A stretch of DNA of 64,000 bases from Salvia splendens (GCF_004379255.2 NC_056042.1:16973901-17037900); one strand, 5' to 3'. Shown: positions 11,615 through 23,096, numbered from the stretch's first letter. Translations and numbers: made by a program. The notes: generated by a model from the letters alone, not told the origin.

Positions 11615-12298
11615 AGATGCGACAACGGACAGAGCCAGTGGAGGTGGGATCATCCGAGACCATCTCGGTAATATGGTGGGGGCTTTCCATACGCCGATCG
11701 GTGCACACTCCGAGCTAGAGGCCGAGCTCGAAATCATACACCGAGGTATGGCATTTGCCGAGAGGCGAGGCGCATTGATTTGGGTAGAGTCAAGTTCACA
11801 TCAAGCTAGGGCAGCTATTGAGTCAAGGGATTGGGGACCGGCAGCATGTCGACACACAATGGTACGAATCCAAGGCATTATGAGGGAGGGTAAGTTCATA
11901 ATCAACTATGTTCATCCGGAAGGCAACAAGGTGGCCGGGTACTTAGCTAAATTGGGAAAGGAATCGCCGCATCATCAAGAGATAAATATAGAGGCCGCTC
12001 CTAGGCTACTAACATCCATGGTTCGCCTTGAACGGCTTGGAGTGCCGAACATCCACTGGGAAGAAGACGACAATGGATAGGCAGGAAATTAGACCAAAGT
12101 TGTTAGGTTTTGGATAGTCGTTTCATTGTGTACGAGGTATAGATGGGTGTCCGTCACATTGGGTCGTGACATTGATCTATTCCTTACATGTCACTTTTGG
12201 GCATGAGTTTGTAAATTGTCGTTCAATGATATATAGGGATGAGGGGCCCACGAACCCTCCACCGTAAAAGTGTTTTTTAAAAATAAAATAAAAAAAAT
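11615..12298 (+). mobile_element. LINE-A, right part with 3' UTR and poly(A)
   Basis: Continuation of LINE-A after Gypsy-1: target duplication AGATG, remainder of the RNase H domain, stop at 12078-12080, a roughly 195 bp 3' UTR ending in a GAGGG/CCCTC stem-loop (12241-12259), and an A-rich tail (12275-12298). The tail abuts viral coding sequence, which places the 3' terminus precisely. Confidence 0.9.
11620..12080 (+). pseudogene. LINE-A RNase H domain, second half
   Basis: RVT_3-type plant RNase H. The frame reads through TDRASGGGIIRDH and then AFHTPIGAHSELEAELE (catalytic Glu region), IWVESSSHQ (the usual Asp of the SD-type block appears as Ser), then EGNKVAGYLAKLG, where the usual A-D of the last catalytic block is altered. 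With the half at 3890-3962 it rebuilds the domain order of LINE-B at 12944-13459, so the gap is purely the LTR insertion. Confidence 0.88.
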
Positions 12299-12688
12299 TT
12301 ATTTCTGAAGGAATCAACTTGTGTAATGAAATAAAATTACATAAACAATTTCGAAAAGAAAAGGTTATGGGAAAGATGGTCGTTGGAGACTTCTGTGAGC
12401 AATTGGGCTTACAAACTTTTCCCCATCAAACCTCTGAAAAGAAGAGAAAGGTTTATAAATCTTCCAAAAATCCTTTCAAAAGAAAGAAAAGAAAATCTTT
12501 TCATAAGTCATCCTTTAGGGATGAAGAAAAATCCAAAGGAAGAAAACCCCCTGTCTGCTACAAATGTCACAGACCAGGACATTACGCTAATAAGTGTAAA
12601 ATGAAAAAGAAAATCAATAGTCTATCTATTGACAAAGGATTAAAGAAATCCCTTGAAAAGATTCTTATATCAGAATCTGATGAAGAGC
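12299..12688 (+). pseudogene. Endogenous caulimovirid coat-protein fragment
   Basis: About 130 codons of an integrated plant pararetrovirus (Caulimoviridae). The frame is open from the left edge and shows a lysine-rich stretch, a CCHC zinc knuckle (C at residue 80 of the frame that begins at 12319; CYKCHRPGHYANKC at 12556-12597), a basic stretch, and an acidic SESDEE tail. This order (basic region, knuckle, K-rich, leucine helix, acidic serine tail) is that of caulimovirid capsid C-termini. No genus can be fixed; florendovirus or petuvirus-like is possible. It is truncated on both sides by LINE poly(A) tails pointing at each other. No other viral gene is visible in the window. Confidence 0.7.
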
Positions 12689-12943
12689 TTTTTTTTTTAA
12701 TCAAACACCTTCACGGTGGAGGGTTCGTGGGTCCCTCATCCCTATATATCAACAAAAAGCCATTACTTGATTACAAGAGGACCAATCTTTCTAAAGCTAG
12801 AGTGACAAAAACAATTTACACCACACCCTATTACAAAAACACCACAAGAGTAAATAGGGGTCAATCCGGGGATGGACCGACACCCACATACTCTACGGCG
12901 TCCGGTATAAAGCAAGATCGGTGACCACTTTCCGTGCCTCGTG

Positions 12944-13459
12944 CTACTCTCGTTCATCATCTCTCACCCGAAGATTGGGGACTCCCATTTCGTCCATCCG
13001 GATGATGGCTCTAATCCTTCTTGGAACATTTTGTGGGGACATTTGTTGAAAATTATCTTGTTCCACTCCCATTTTGGCGAGCATATCAGCCGCTTTGTTG
13101 CCCTCCCTATGAATGAAGGTGGCCCGGAAAATATGTCCACGTTTGAAGCCATGCAAAAGGGCCATGACGCGGCGAACTTGTGCCGGGCCCCAAGTCGTGC
13201 CATTGAGCAACTTAATAGCTTGTTTCGCATCTGATTCAATCCATATGGGTAAGTTGAACGCCTTCACTACCTCCAACCCATAGTGTATAGCCATGAGCTC
13301 GGCCTCAAGAGCCGATTGAACGACGAGGGGGGTTGCAAATGCTGCAAGTAATTTCCCATTGTGATCCCGAACAAGACCCCCTCCGCCACCCTTGTTTGTT
13401 GCCTCAAAGAACGCCCCATCCGTGTTAAGCTTGATCCATGTGCGTTCCGGGGGTGCCAC
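12944..13459 (-). pseudogene. LINE-B RNase H domain
   Basis: Plant LINE RNase H reading KLNTDGAFFEATNKGGGGGL (first catalytic Asp), SALEAELMAIHYGLEV (Glu), IWIESDAKQAIK (Asp) and REGNKAADMLAKMG (last Asp). The four acidic residues all look present, so this domain alone is intact. It is followed by a stop at 12944 and 3' UTR. A frame break separates it from the zf-RVT at 13594. Confidence 0.9.
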
Positions 13460-13593
13460 TTAACCGGCATAACTAACGGTCTCGGCCCCCTTGTCTCGGG
13501 GTGATTCGGAGGGCTCATTCCGAGTTTCACTCCCTTCCAATGCTTCGGCTTGATGTGACCATTGGTCATGTTGTTGTGGATGAACATGTGAAC

Positions 13594-14336
13594 CTACCAA
13601 ACAACGTTGTACGGTTTGAACTGAATTTGCTCATGTCGACTCCTGTTCCTCTCCGCCCAAAGGAACCACAGAATGAGGTATGGAATGACTCGACTAAGGT
13701 GTCTCCTATCATGCTGTTGGGTCCTAGCGGACCACACTTGCAACCTGTCCGGGATGGTGTCGTTCACCCTAAGAGATGGGGCCGAGCCTTCGAACCAACC
13801 GTCGAACTCCCTCCAGACACATGCTGCTCCCCACCCTCGGATGAAGAGATGTTGAAGGGACTCGGTGTTAGGCCTCCGTGGGCAACATTGGCACTTCGAC
13901 GCAAGCTCAATCTTCCTCCATTGGAGCTTGGAGTCAACCGGTATCCTGTTTGACAATAATCGCCAATTGAAGATTGCAATAGATTTTGTTAGGCCAGCCC
14001 TCCAAATGTTGTCGAGACCTTGGATTCTCGGCCTTTGCGTACGGATAGTCCCCAGGTCGTAGTGAGCGAGAACTCCCCGAGCAGAGAAAGCTTCCATCGA
14101 GGGACGTCCGGTTCTCCCGCGACGATTGGGGTATGGAGGATTTGTGTGATAACCTCTTGTGGCATTCCAGCCTGGTTGTGAAGTTGACGTAACTTAGCCT
14201 CATCCCAAGTTCCACCCCCAATGTAGTCCGAGACCTTGGCCGATGAGGCTCCCCTATCGTCAAGGCAGATCTCGCGAAGAGGAGATTCACCAAGCCAAAT
14301 GTCATCCCAAAAGTAGGCATCGCCCTGACCGATCAC
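13594..14336 (-). pseudogene. LINE-B zf-RVT and linker region
   Basis: Frames covering WIGDGDAYFWDDIWLGE-like sequence (14336 down), then IAIFNWRLLSNRIPVDSKLQ, CQCCPRRPNTESLQHLFI (cysteine cluster, intact here unlike in LINE-A) and LWFLWAERNRSRHE. A frame change occurs near 14000-14090. This is the zinc-ribbon-like zf-RVT that follows RT in plant LINEs. Confidence 0.85.
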
Positions 14337-14363
14337 CCATCTAATGTGCGGATTTGCTTGATT

Positions 14364-17100
14364 TCACACTTTCATTAGCCGCTTCCATGTCGGGCTACTT
14401 CTCCCCGAAGGGGAGGTCGCAAGGAGGGAGTTTTTATGACAATACTTGGCCTTCATGTATCTAGCCCAAAGTGAATTTTGCTCCCGGAACCTCCACCAAA
14501 GTTTGATACTGAAAGCCCGGAGGACTTCTTTGGTCTTACGAATGCCGAGACCCCCTTCAGGGGTGGGGAGGTAGATCTGATCCCACCCAATCCAATGTGT
14601 CTTTTTTCTCTCTGTTGACGATCCCCAAAAGAATCGGGCCATCTGCTGATCCAATTGCTAAGGGCCCCGGATGTTGGTTCAATGGCCTGGAAAATATGCA
14701 GCGGCACCGCTTCAAGTGTGCTTTGGAGAAGTGTAAGCCTACCTCCAAAGGAGAGGTGTCGATGAGCCCACCCCGAGATTCATGCAACAATCTTTTCCCG
14801 AAGGAACATAAACATATCTGTACGTTTGACACCACGATAAATAGGAACTCCAAGGTACAAAAATGGGAAAGTACCTCGTGCGAAGCCTCCTTCATTTTGT
14901 ATAATGTTGGCGCACCCTTCATGATGTTTGGAAATGTAGAAGTTGCTTTTTTCCAAGTTAATCTGCTGCCCGGAAACCCCGGCATATGTCTCCAAGCAAG
15001 TCCGCAGCCGCCTAAGAGGTCCCTCCGCTGCTTGTGTGAATATCACAATGTCATCGGCGTAGGCAAGGTGGCTTATTTCCATGCAGTGGCGAGTAGCTCT
15101 AAAAGTCATCTCTTTCTTTCCCAAAATGAGCTTGTCTAATTTTCTCGAGAGGTACTCAGCTGCAATTACGAAAAGTGTCAGAGATATTGGATCTCCCTGT
15201 CTGAGGCCGCGGGTGGACTTAAAGAACCCGGAGGGGGCGCCATTGACCAGCACCGAGAACCAACACGAGCCCACACATCTCTCAATCAAAGAGACCCACG
15301 TGGCCGGGAAACCCATCCGGTGTAGCACTTTCAAAAGGAAGGGCCATTGTACTCGGTCGTAGGCCTTAGCCATATCAATTTTTACCGCGACATTAGGGGC
15401 CGGCGCACATCTCGAGAGCTCATGGAACATCTCCTGTGCCAAAAGGACATTATCATTGAGGAGCCGTCCCTTCACAAATCCACTCTGGTTTGGTGAGATA
15501 ACCATAGGGATGAGCGAAGTCATTCTCTTCGACATTATCTTTGTGATAATCTTGTTGACGACGTTGCACAGGCTAATGGGGCGGTAGTCGCTCCACGACT
15601 CCGGCACAAGCTTTTTTGGGATGAGGACAATGTTTGTGGCCGTGACGCTACGTGGGTGGTAGGCACCCCCGAAGAATTGGCCAATAGCCGCCACCACGTC
15701 CGGCCCAACCGTCGCCCAACAAGCCTGGTAGAACAAGGCCGTGAAACCATCCGGCCTTGGGGCACTATCCCCGGAGAAGTCAAAAACAGCCTTTTTAACT
15801 TCCTCTGCGGATGGGGGGTCGGGAAGAGCAGCCACTTCATCCAAGGGTGGGAGTTGATGGATCAAATCAAGGTCTGGCTCGGACAAAGTGAGAGGCCCCG
15901 GGGCCAGGAGATCTTGGAAGAACTCCACCGCCGAACTTCTAATCTCCATTTCGTCCGAGATCTCCCGACCGCCCACATTGATCTTGTGGATGCGCATGCA
16001 GATCCTTTTTTGTTTGACCCAACTTCGGTAGAATTTAGTATTCTTGTCGCCCTCCCCTAGCCATCTTAGGGTAGCCTTTTGTCGCCAGAAGACCTCCTCC
16101 ATTTTAAGGAGTCGAATGTACTCGGCAATGCATCTATTGATCTCTGTCCTGTTCTCCGGGGTTGACCTTTCTTCGAAATCGCTTTGGGCCAGTGCGATTT
16201 TCACCTCCATATCCCTGAGGTTGTTATGGATGTTCCCAAAGGTCTCCTTGTTCCACACCTTTAGGATTCTCTTTAGTCGAGCAAGTTTGATTTGGAAATT
16301 GAGGGGGCCTTCGGACTCCGTCGGTTGGCTCCAATCTCCCCGAACAAGGTCCTCAAATCCCTCGTGCCTAACCCACTTGTTTTGGAACCTGAATGGCCTA
16401 CCCCCGCTGTTGTTGCTTGTCACTTTGCATCTTACCAACACAGGCCCGTGGTCCGAGGCAATCCGGGGCAGGTTCGTCACCCGAGCAGATTCCAAGGTTT
16501 GTGCCCATCGTTCGTTCACAAGGATTCTATCCAATCTTTCAAAAAGGCCATTCTTGGCCCACGTGAACTCCGACCCATCAAATCTAGGGTCTAGTATCCT
16601 GCAGTCCTCAATGGCCTCCGCAAAGTCCACCATTTTAGCTTGGCGGTTTGTGTCACTCCCTACTCTGTTTCGCGGATGGAGAATGGTATTGAAGTCCCCT
16701 ACAATCATCCAGGGTGTACCCTCCAAAAGTGTAGAGCACTCCCTCAATTCATTCCATAAATGAAGTCGTTCGGTACTCGTGCATTTTGCGTAAACCGCCG
16801 AGACACACAAGTGGCTAGCAAGGCGAGGAGATCCAAAGCGGCCGGATAGGGCCTGATCCGTGTCTCTCTCGGCCACGAAGCTGGCCCTTTCCTCAACAAA
16901 CACCCAGATCTTCCCATTTCTATTCGAGCCTTGGAAAGCCAGCCCAAAGCCTTTGAGAACTTCTCCGGGTTAGTGCTTGTGAGCTGCTCCATTATTGCAA
17001 GAAAGTGAATATTAGGAGTCTTAATTAATCTTTTAAGAACATTTTGGGTAGGCGCGTTAGCAACTCCCCTAACGTTCCAAAACATAAAGTTGACAGACAT
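14364..17100 (-). pseudogene. LINE-B ORF2: endonuclease and reverse transcriptase
   Basis: ATG at 17098-17100 opens MSVNFMFWNVRG. A one-base loss near 16930 shifts frame, then one long frame (16903 to 14780, about 700 codons) carries the rest of the endonuclease (GDFNTIL, FDGSEFTWAKN, ERLDRIL, ASDHGPV) and most of RT (PDGFTALFYQACW, SDYRPISLCN, NQSGFVKGR, KIDMAKAYDRV, GLRQGDPIS, LAYADDIVIF). A frameshift near 14780 leads to FLYLGVPIYRG-type thumb sequence spread over short frames down to 14364. It is far better preserved than LINE-A but still carries at least two frameshifts. Confidence 0.93.
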
Positions 17101-18571
17101 GATTAATGGGGAAGTATCTTACCCGGTGACCGTGAGAGGTCCCCCTGAAATTCCACCATTCGTAGTCGGTCTTCTCCTAGGCATTCCTCCTCATGCATGA
17201 GCATGGGATCTTCCCCATCGGCTAAAGGGATGGTTCGGGGAATCCCCTCTTTTCTCCCTCCCCCTCCAGTTCATCATCATCTTCTAAGAAGTCTTCATTC
17301 TCCATGAGAGAATAGTATTGATTGGAGCTTAGGACGTTTCGGGCTGCTTGAGACCCTCGGCCCCTTGCCGCTCCCCGTGCGTCCCCTCTCCAACAAGTGA
17401 ACGCTCCTCGTCGTGAGGGCGTGTACCCGTTCGTGGCTCCATGGAATTCACCACCACGATGGGTAGAGCTAGCAAGCACTCTGACGGTTTTAACGAAGGT
17501 TTCTCGGCCATAGGAACTCTCACCACCTTCATGGACGCGTACAACCGGAGCCAGGTCAAAGTTTCCATGCACTTTGCCCATGATGTCCGGACCCGACCAC
17601 TCCCTCGGCTCGGAGCCATTAGCCGATGATCCGGCCTTTGGCTGCCCCTTCGACCCTTTGTTTTTCTTTTGATGTTTCCACTCGTTAGTGCTAGCCATTT
17701 CCTTTGGTTGTTCCGTTTTGTCCCTTCCCCTTTGACTCTCATGGTGTGGCTGTCTCGGTGTTACATTATTGAGGAGGCCTTCGGACTCCGTCGGTTGGCT
17801 CCAATCTCCCTGAACAAGGTCCTCAAATCCCTCGTGCCTAACCCACTTGTTTTGGAACCTGAATGGCCTACCCCCGCTGTTGTTGCTTGTCACTTTGCAT
17901 CTTACCAACACAGGCCCGTGGTCCGAGGCAATCCGGGGCAGGTTCGTCACCCGAGTAGATTCCAAGGTTTGTGCCCATCGTTCATTCACAAGGATTCTAT
18001 CCAATCTTTCAAAAAGGCCATTCTTGGCCCACGTGAACTCCGACCCATCAAATCCCGGGTCTAGTATCCTGCAGTCCTCAATGGCCTCCGCAAAGTCCAC
18101 CATTTCAGCTTGGCGGTATGTGTCACTCCCTACTCTGTCTCGCGGATAGAGAATGGTATTGAAGTCCCCTCCAATCATCCAGGGTGTACCCTCCAAAAGT
18201 ATAGAGCACTCCCTCAATTCATCCCATAAATGAAGTCGTTCGGCCCTCGTGCATTTTGCGTAAATCACCGAGACACACAAGTGGCTAGCAAGGCGAGGAG
18301 ATCCAAAGCGGCCGGATAGGGCCTGATCCGTATCTCTGTCGGCCGCGAAGCTGGCCCCTTCCTCAACAAACACCCAGATCTTCTCATTTCTATTCGAGCC
18401 ATGGAAAGCCAGCCCCAAAGCCTTTGAAAACTTCTCCGGGTTAGGGCTTGTGTGCTGCTCCATTATTGCAAGAAAGTGAATATTATGAGTCTTAATTAAT
18501 CTTTTAAGAACATTTTGGGTAGGCGCGTTAGCAACTCCCCTAACGTTCCAAAACATAAAGTTGACAGACAT
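17101..18571 (-). repeat. LINE-B tandem unit 1 (ORF1 end + endonuclease half)
   Basis: Read on the minus strand: endonuclease start (ATG at 18569-18571) through about residue 265, then an abrupt in-frame switch near 17770 into the last part of ORF1 (motifs WKHQKKNKGSKG, GESSYGRETFVK, SLMENEDFLEDDDELEGEG). ORF1 ends TAA two bases before the next ATG at 17100. The fused frame covers 17222-18571 (449 codons). The switch lies in the shared string ATTGAGG, which also occurs at the corresponding endonuclease site near 16297. Near-identical to units 2 and 3. Confidence 0.92.
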
Positions 18572-20043
18572 GATTAATGGGGAAGTATCTTACCCGGTGA
18601 CCGTGAGAGGTCCCCCTAAAATTCCACCATTCGTAGTCGGTCCTCTCCTAGGCATTCCTCCTCATGCATGAGCATGGGATCTTCCCCATCGGCTAAAGGG
18701 ATGGTTCGGGGAATCCCCTCTTTATCTCCCTCCCCCTCCAGTTCATCATCATCTTCTAAGAAGTCTTCATTCTCCATGAGAGAATAGTATTGATTGGAGC
18801 TTAGGACGTTTCGGGCTGCTTGAGACCCTCGGCCCCTTGCCGCTCCCCGTGCGCCCCCTCTCCAACAAGTGAACGCTCCTCGTCGTGAGGGCGTGTACCC
18901 GTTCGTGGCTCCATGGAATTCACCACCACGATGGGTAGAGCTAGCAAGCACTCCGATGGTTTTAACGAAGGTTTCTCGGCCATAGGAACTCTCACCACCT
19001 TCATGGACGCGTACAACCGGGGCCAGGTCAAAGTTTCCATGCACTTCGCCCATGATGTCCGGACCCGACCACTCCCTCGGCTCGGAGCCATTAGCCGAGG
19101 ATCCGGCCTTTGGCTACCCCTTCGACCCTTTGTTTTTCTTTTGATGTTTCCACTCGTTAGTGCTAGCCATTTCCTTTGGTTGTTCTGTTTTGTCCCTTCC
19201 CCTTTGACTCTCATGGTGTGGCTGTCTCGGTGTTACATTATTGAGGAGGCCTTTGGACTCCGTCGGTTGGCTCCAATCTCCCCGAACAAGGTCCTCAAAT
19301 CCCTCGTGCCTAACCCACTTGTTTTGGAACCTGAATGGCCTACCCCCGCTGTTGTTGCTTGTCACTTTGCATCTTACCAACACAGGCCCGTTGTCCGAGG
19401 CAATCCGGGGCAGGTTCGTCACCCGAGTAGATTCCAAGGTTTGTGCCCATCGTTCGTTCACAAGGATTCTATCCAATCTTTCAAAAAGGCCATTCTTGGC
19501 CCACGTGAACTCTGACCCATCAAATCCCGGGTCTAGTATCCTGCAGTCCTCAATGGCCTCCGCAAAGTCCACCAATTCAGCTTGGCGGTATGTGTCACTC
19601 CCTACTCTGTCTCGCGGATAGAGAATGGTATTGAAGTCCCCTCCAATCATCCACGGTGTACCCTCCAAAAGTATAGAGCACTCCCTCAATTCATCCCATA
19701 AATGAAGTCGTTCGGTCCTCGTGCATTTTGCGTAAATCACCGAGACACACAAGTGGCTAGCAAGGCAAGGAGATCCAAAGCGGCCGGATAGGGCCTGATC
19801 CGTATCTCTCTCGGCCGCGAAGCTGGCCCCTTCCTCAACAAACACCCAGATCTTCCCATTTCTATTCGAGCCTTGGAAAGCCAGCCCCAAAGCCTTTGAG
19901 AACTTCTCCGGGTTAGGGCTTGTGTGCTGCTCCATTATTGCAAGAAAGTGAATATTATGAGTCTTAATTAATCTTTTAAGAACATTTTGGGTAGGCGCGT
20001 TAGCAACTTCCCTAACGTTCCAAAACATAAAGTTGACAGACAT
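18572..20043 (-). repeat. LINE-B tandem unit 2
   Basis: Same structure as unit 1 with ATG at 20041-20043 and junction near 19240. The endonuclease plus first ORF1 residues run as one frame 19114-20043, and the ORF1 end continues at 18616-19053 after a small frame change. Only scattered substitutions separate it from unit 1. Confidence 0.92.
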
Positions 20044-21518
20044 GATTAATGGGGAAGTATCTTACCCGGTGACCGTGAGAGGTCCCCCTGAAATTCCACC
20101 ATTCGTAGTCGCTCCTCTCCTAGGCATTCCTCCTCATGCATGAGCATGGGATCTTCCCCATCGGCTAAAGGGATGGTTCGGGGAATCCCCTCTTTATCTC
20201 CCTCCCCCTCCAGTTCATCATCATCCTCTAAGAAGTCTTCATTCTCCATGAGAGAATAGTATTGATTGGAGCTTAGGACGTTTCGGGCTGCTTGAGACCC
20301 TCGGCCCTTTGCCGCTCCCCGTGCGCCCCCTCTCCAACAAGTGAACGCTCCTCGTCGTGAGGGCGTGTACCCGTTCGTGGCTCCATGGAATTCACCACCA
20401 CGATGGGTAGAGCTAGCAAGCACTCCGATGGTTTTAACGAAGGTTTCTCGGCCATAGGAACTCTCACCACCTTCATGGACGCGTACAACCGGGGCCAGGT
20501 CAAAGTTTCCATGCACTTCGCCCATGATGTCCGGACCCGACCACTCCCTCGGCTCGGAGCCATTAGCCGATGATCCGGCCTTTGGCTGCCCCTTCGACCC
20601 TTTGTTTTTCTTTTGATGTTTCCACTCGTTAGTGCTAGCCATTTCCTTTGGTTGTTCCGTTTTGTCCCTTCCCCTTTGACTCTCATGGTGTGGCTGTCTC
20701 GGTGTTACATTATTGAGGAGGCCTTTGGACTCCGTCGGTTGGCTCCAATCTCCCCGAACAAGGTCCTCAAATCCCTCGTGCCTAACCCACTTGTTTTGGA
20801 ACCTGAGTGGCCTACCCCCGCTGTTGTTGCTTGTCACTTTGCATCTTACCAACACAGGCCCGTTGTCCGAGGCAATCCGGGGCAGGTTCGTCACCCGAGT
20901 AGATTCCAAGGTTTGTGCCCATCGTTCGTTCACAAGGATTCTATCCAATCTTTCAAAAAGGCCATTCTTGGCCCACGTGAACTCTGACCCATCAAATCCC
21001 GGGTCTAGTATCCTGCAGTCCTCAATGGCCTCCGCAAAGTCCACCAATTCAGCTTGGCGATATGTGTCACTCCCTACTCTGTCTCGCGGATAGAGAATGG
21101 TATTGAAGTCCCCTCCAATCATCCACGGTGTACCCTCCAAAAGTATAGAGCACTCCCTCAATTCATCCATAAATGAAGTCGTTCGGTCCTCGTGCATTTT
21201 GCGTAAATCACCGAGACACACAAGTGGCTAGCAAGGCAAGGAGATCCAAAGCGGCCGGATAGGGCCTGATCCGTATCTCTCTCGGCCGCGAAGCTGGCCC
21301 CTTCCTCAACAAACACCCAGATCTTCCCATTTCTATTCGAGCCTTGGAAAGCCAGCCCCAAAGCCTTTGAGAACTTCTCCGGGTTAGGGCTTGTGTGCTG
21401 CTCCATTATTGCAAGGAAAGTGAATTTATGAGTCTTAAATTAATCTGTAAGAACAGTTTTGGTAGGCCGCGTTAGCACTTCGCCGTAACGTTCCAAAAAC
21501 ATTAAAGTTGACAGACAT
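20044..21518 (-). repeat. LINE-B tandem unit 3 (degraded right end)
   Basis: Third copy, 1475 bp, ATG trace at 21516-21518, junction near 20711. A one-base loss near 21170 breaks the endonuclease frame, and the fused remainder (20046-21221, 391 codons) runs through the complete ORF1 tail to GKILPH. The final 110 bases (about 21411-21518) contain a cluster of single-base indels not seen in units 1 and 2, right beside the junction with the duplicated arm. Confidence 0.9.
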
Positions 21519-21572
21519 GTTTAAGGGGAAGTATCTTACCGGTGACCGTGAGAGGCCCCTTGAAATTCCACA

Positions 21573-22553
21573 AGATTGTTAACATTCAGGAATCTGGTAA
21601 CTTCAAACTAGTTCATCTTGCACATGGCTCTGTTTACCGAGCTAAGGTTAGAGAAATAGATTCAGTTAATCTACAAATTTTTAAATAACAAATTATATGT
21701 TGTCGTAACACAAAAATCAAAATTAGGCATTGCTGGGATGTGATGGAGTGAATTCAATGGTGGCAAAATGGATGGGGCTCAAGAGTCCAATCAGCGCTGG
21801 GCGAGCAGCCATCAGAGGCTACGTGGTGTATCCAGAAGGCCATGGCTTCGAGCCGAAGCTCTATGCCTACTTTGGTGGAGGCGTGCGCCTTGGTTTTGCA
21901 CCTTGTGATGACAAGGGCGTATACTGGTTCTGCACTTTCACTCCATCACTATTCAAATGTGAGTCACTGATTTCCTCTAATTTGTGTCTCTTCATAAACT
22001 CATGGTTTGGTTTTGGCACAGATGATGAGAGCGAGCGTGATCCGTGAAAATGAAGCAGTTTGTGATGAGTAAAATCAGCACTGCACACAACCATGTGTTG
22101 GATGTAGTAGAGAGGACGGAGCTAGATAGCGTCTCATTGGCGCATCTAAAGTTTAGATCGCCATGGGACATTTTGTTTGGAAACATTGTGAAGAAGGGTG
22201 TGTGTGTGCTCGGGGATGCCTTGCATCCGATGACTCCGGACTTAGGTCAAGGAGCATGTTCTGCTATAGAGGATTCCGTGGTTCTTGCAAGGTGTCTGGG
22301 CGAAGCTCTATCTGAAGTGGGTGACGAGGAGGACTACGTGAAAATGGAGAAAGGGTTGGACTGGTTCGGGAGAGAGAGGAGATGGAGAAGCTTTAGTCTT
22401 GTCAGTACAGCATATGTTGTTGGTATCTTGCAAGAGACTGATAACAGATTTGTGTCCTTTTTCAGGAAGATGTTTTTGTCCAAGTTTACTGTTGAGCCTT
22501 TTGTTAGAATGGCTGATTTTGATTGTGGAAACTTACATCTTACTTCTACTTAG
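21573..22553 (+). pseudogene. FAD monooxygenase, 5'-truncated duplicate
   Basis: Copy of the gene at 56569-58152, lacking exons 1-3 and most of exon 4. Retained are the end of exon 4 (21573-21646), exon 5 (21727-21958, with LGCDGVNSMVAKWMG), a 63 bp intron, and exon 6 (22022-22553). One base is missing in exon 6 near 22042 (GATCCGTG against GATCCCGTG in the intact copy), which shifts the frame shortly after DESERD. The GD-type FAD motif (GDALHPMTPDLGQG) is still encoded downstream, out of frame. No promoter or start; cannot make a functional enzyme. Confidence 0.9.
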
Positions 22554-23039
22554 ATTTTCGCCCATATTGCCATTTTTTCTTTGGCTGTGTGCATTGGACA
22601 TTATAATTAATTAAATAAAGTGAACATCTATGCCAACGCGTTTGATATAGATGTCTTATTTATGTTTCACGTTACCTTTACAAACATTTGTAATTTGTAA
22701 TTCGCATGCTACAAACAAACTTGATTTGAATTATTTATGGTCTCATAATTAAAATTTTAAGTTACATTATTAAAATTTTAAAAACAACTTTCAAAATAAA
22801 TTAAAAAAGTTATAAATCACTAAAATCCTTATCCACTCTTGGGTCATGTCATCATTTATTTGGACCATTGTAGAATTAATGTTGAACTCATGTCCATCAT
22901 CAAATTATGAATATGACTAGTCGAGGTTCCTTTGAAATTAATTGATTCATGTATTTAAGATTAGTCAAATATATTAATTAATTCAAAAAATTTTGAGCTC
23001 AGTAGAGTTTTGGTGATATTTACAATACTATATAATTTA
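22554..23039. other. AT-rich intergenic DNA downstream of the gene copy
   Basis: 3' flank of the truncated monooxygenase; no ORF, hairpin or repeat family recognised. Mirrored at about 56080-56568 in the right arm. Confidence 0.6.
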
Positions 23040-23096
23040 AATTAAGACTTAATTATAAAACTAGTATCCACAAAATGAGATTTGCACATTTTTAGT
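23040..23096. repeat. Left flank of split repeat (ACTAGT...GCACATTTTTAGTA family)
   Basis: This short sequence, ending TTTGCACATTTTTAGTA, matches in reverse complement the sequence near 45060-45115. The continuation of the same repeat (AACATTTACA...ACATTTTCAG) resumes at 33105. Element 2 therefore sits inside a pre-existing copy of this repeat family. Confidence 0.75.

Larger units (their letters stand above)
12689..21570 (-). mobile_element. LINE-B with tandemly duplicated 5' region
   Basis: Minus-strand L1-type LINE. Its poly(A) appears as T-run 12689-12698, followed (leftmost = 3') by a 3' UTR with the same terminal stem-loop as LINE-A (12719-12737), RNase H, zf-RVT, RT, endonuclease, then the end of ORF1. 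Upstream of that, instead of the rest of ORF1, lie three tandem copies of a 1471-1475 bp unit consisting of endonuclease N-terminal half plus ORF1 end. The right border at about 21571 is a junction with monooxygenase coding sequence, not a natural LINE 5' end. Confidence 0.9.

Noticed and set aside
12224..12750. Single MITE with the viral fragment as interior, based on the inverted 38-bp ends
   Set aside because: The inverted ends are the 3' UTRs of two LINEs in opposite orientation, each followed by its own poly(A).
17669..21093. Plus-strand open frames of 100-239 codons across the LINE-B region
   Set aside because: Antisense shadows of the endonuclease and ORF1 tail; repeated in each tandem unit only because the unit is repeated.
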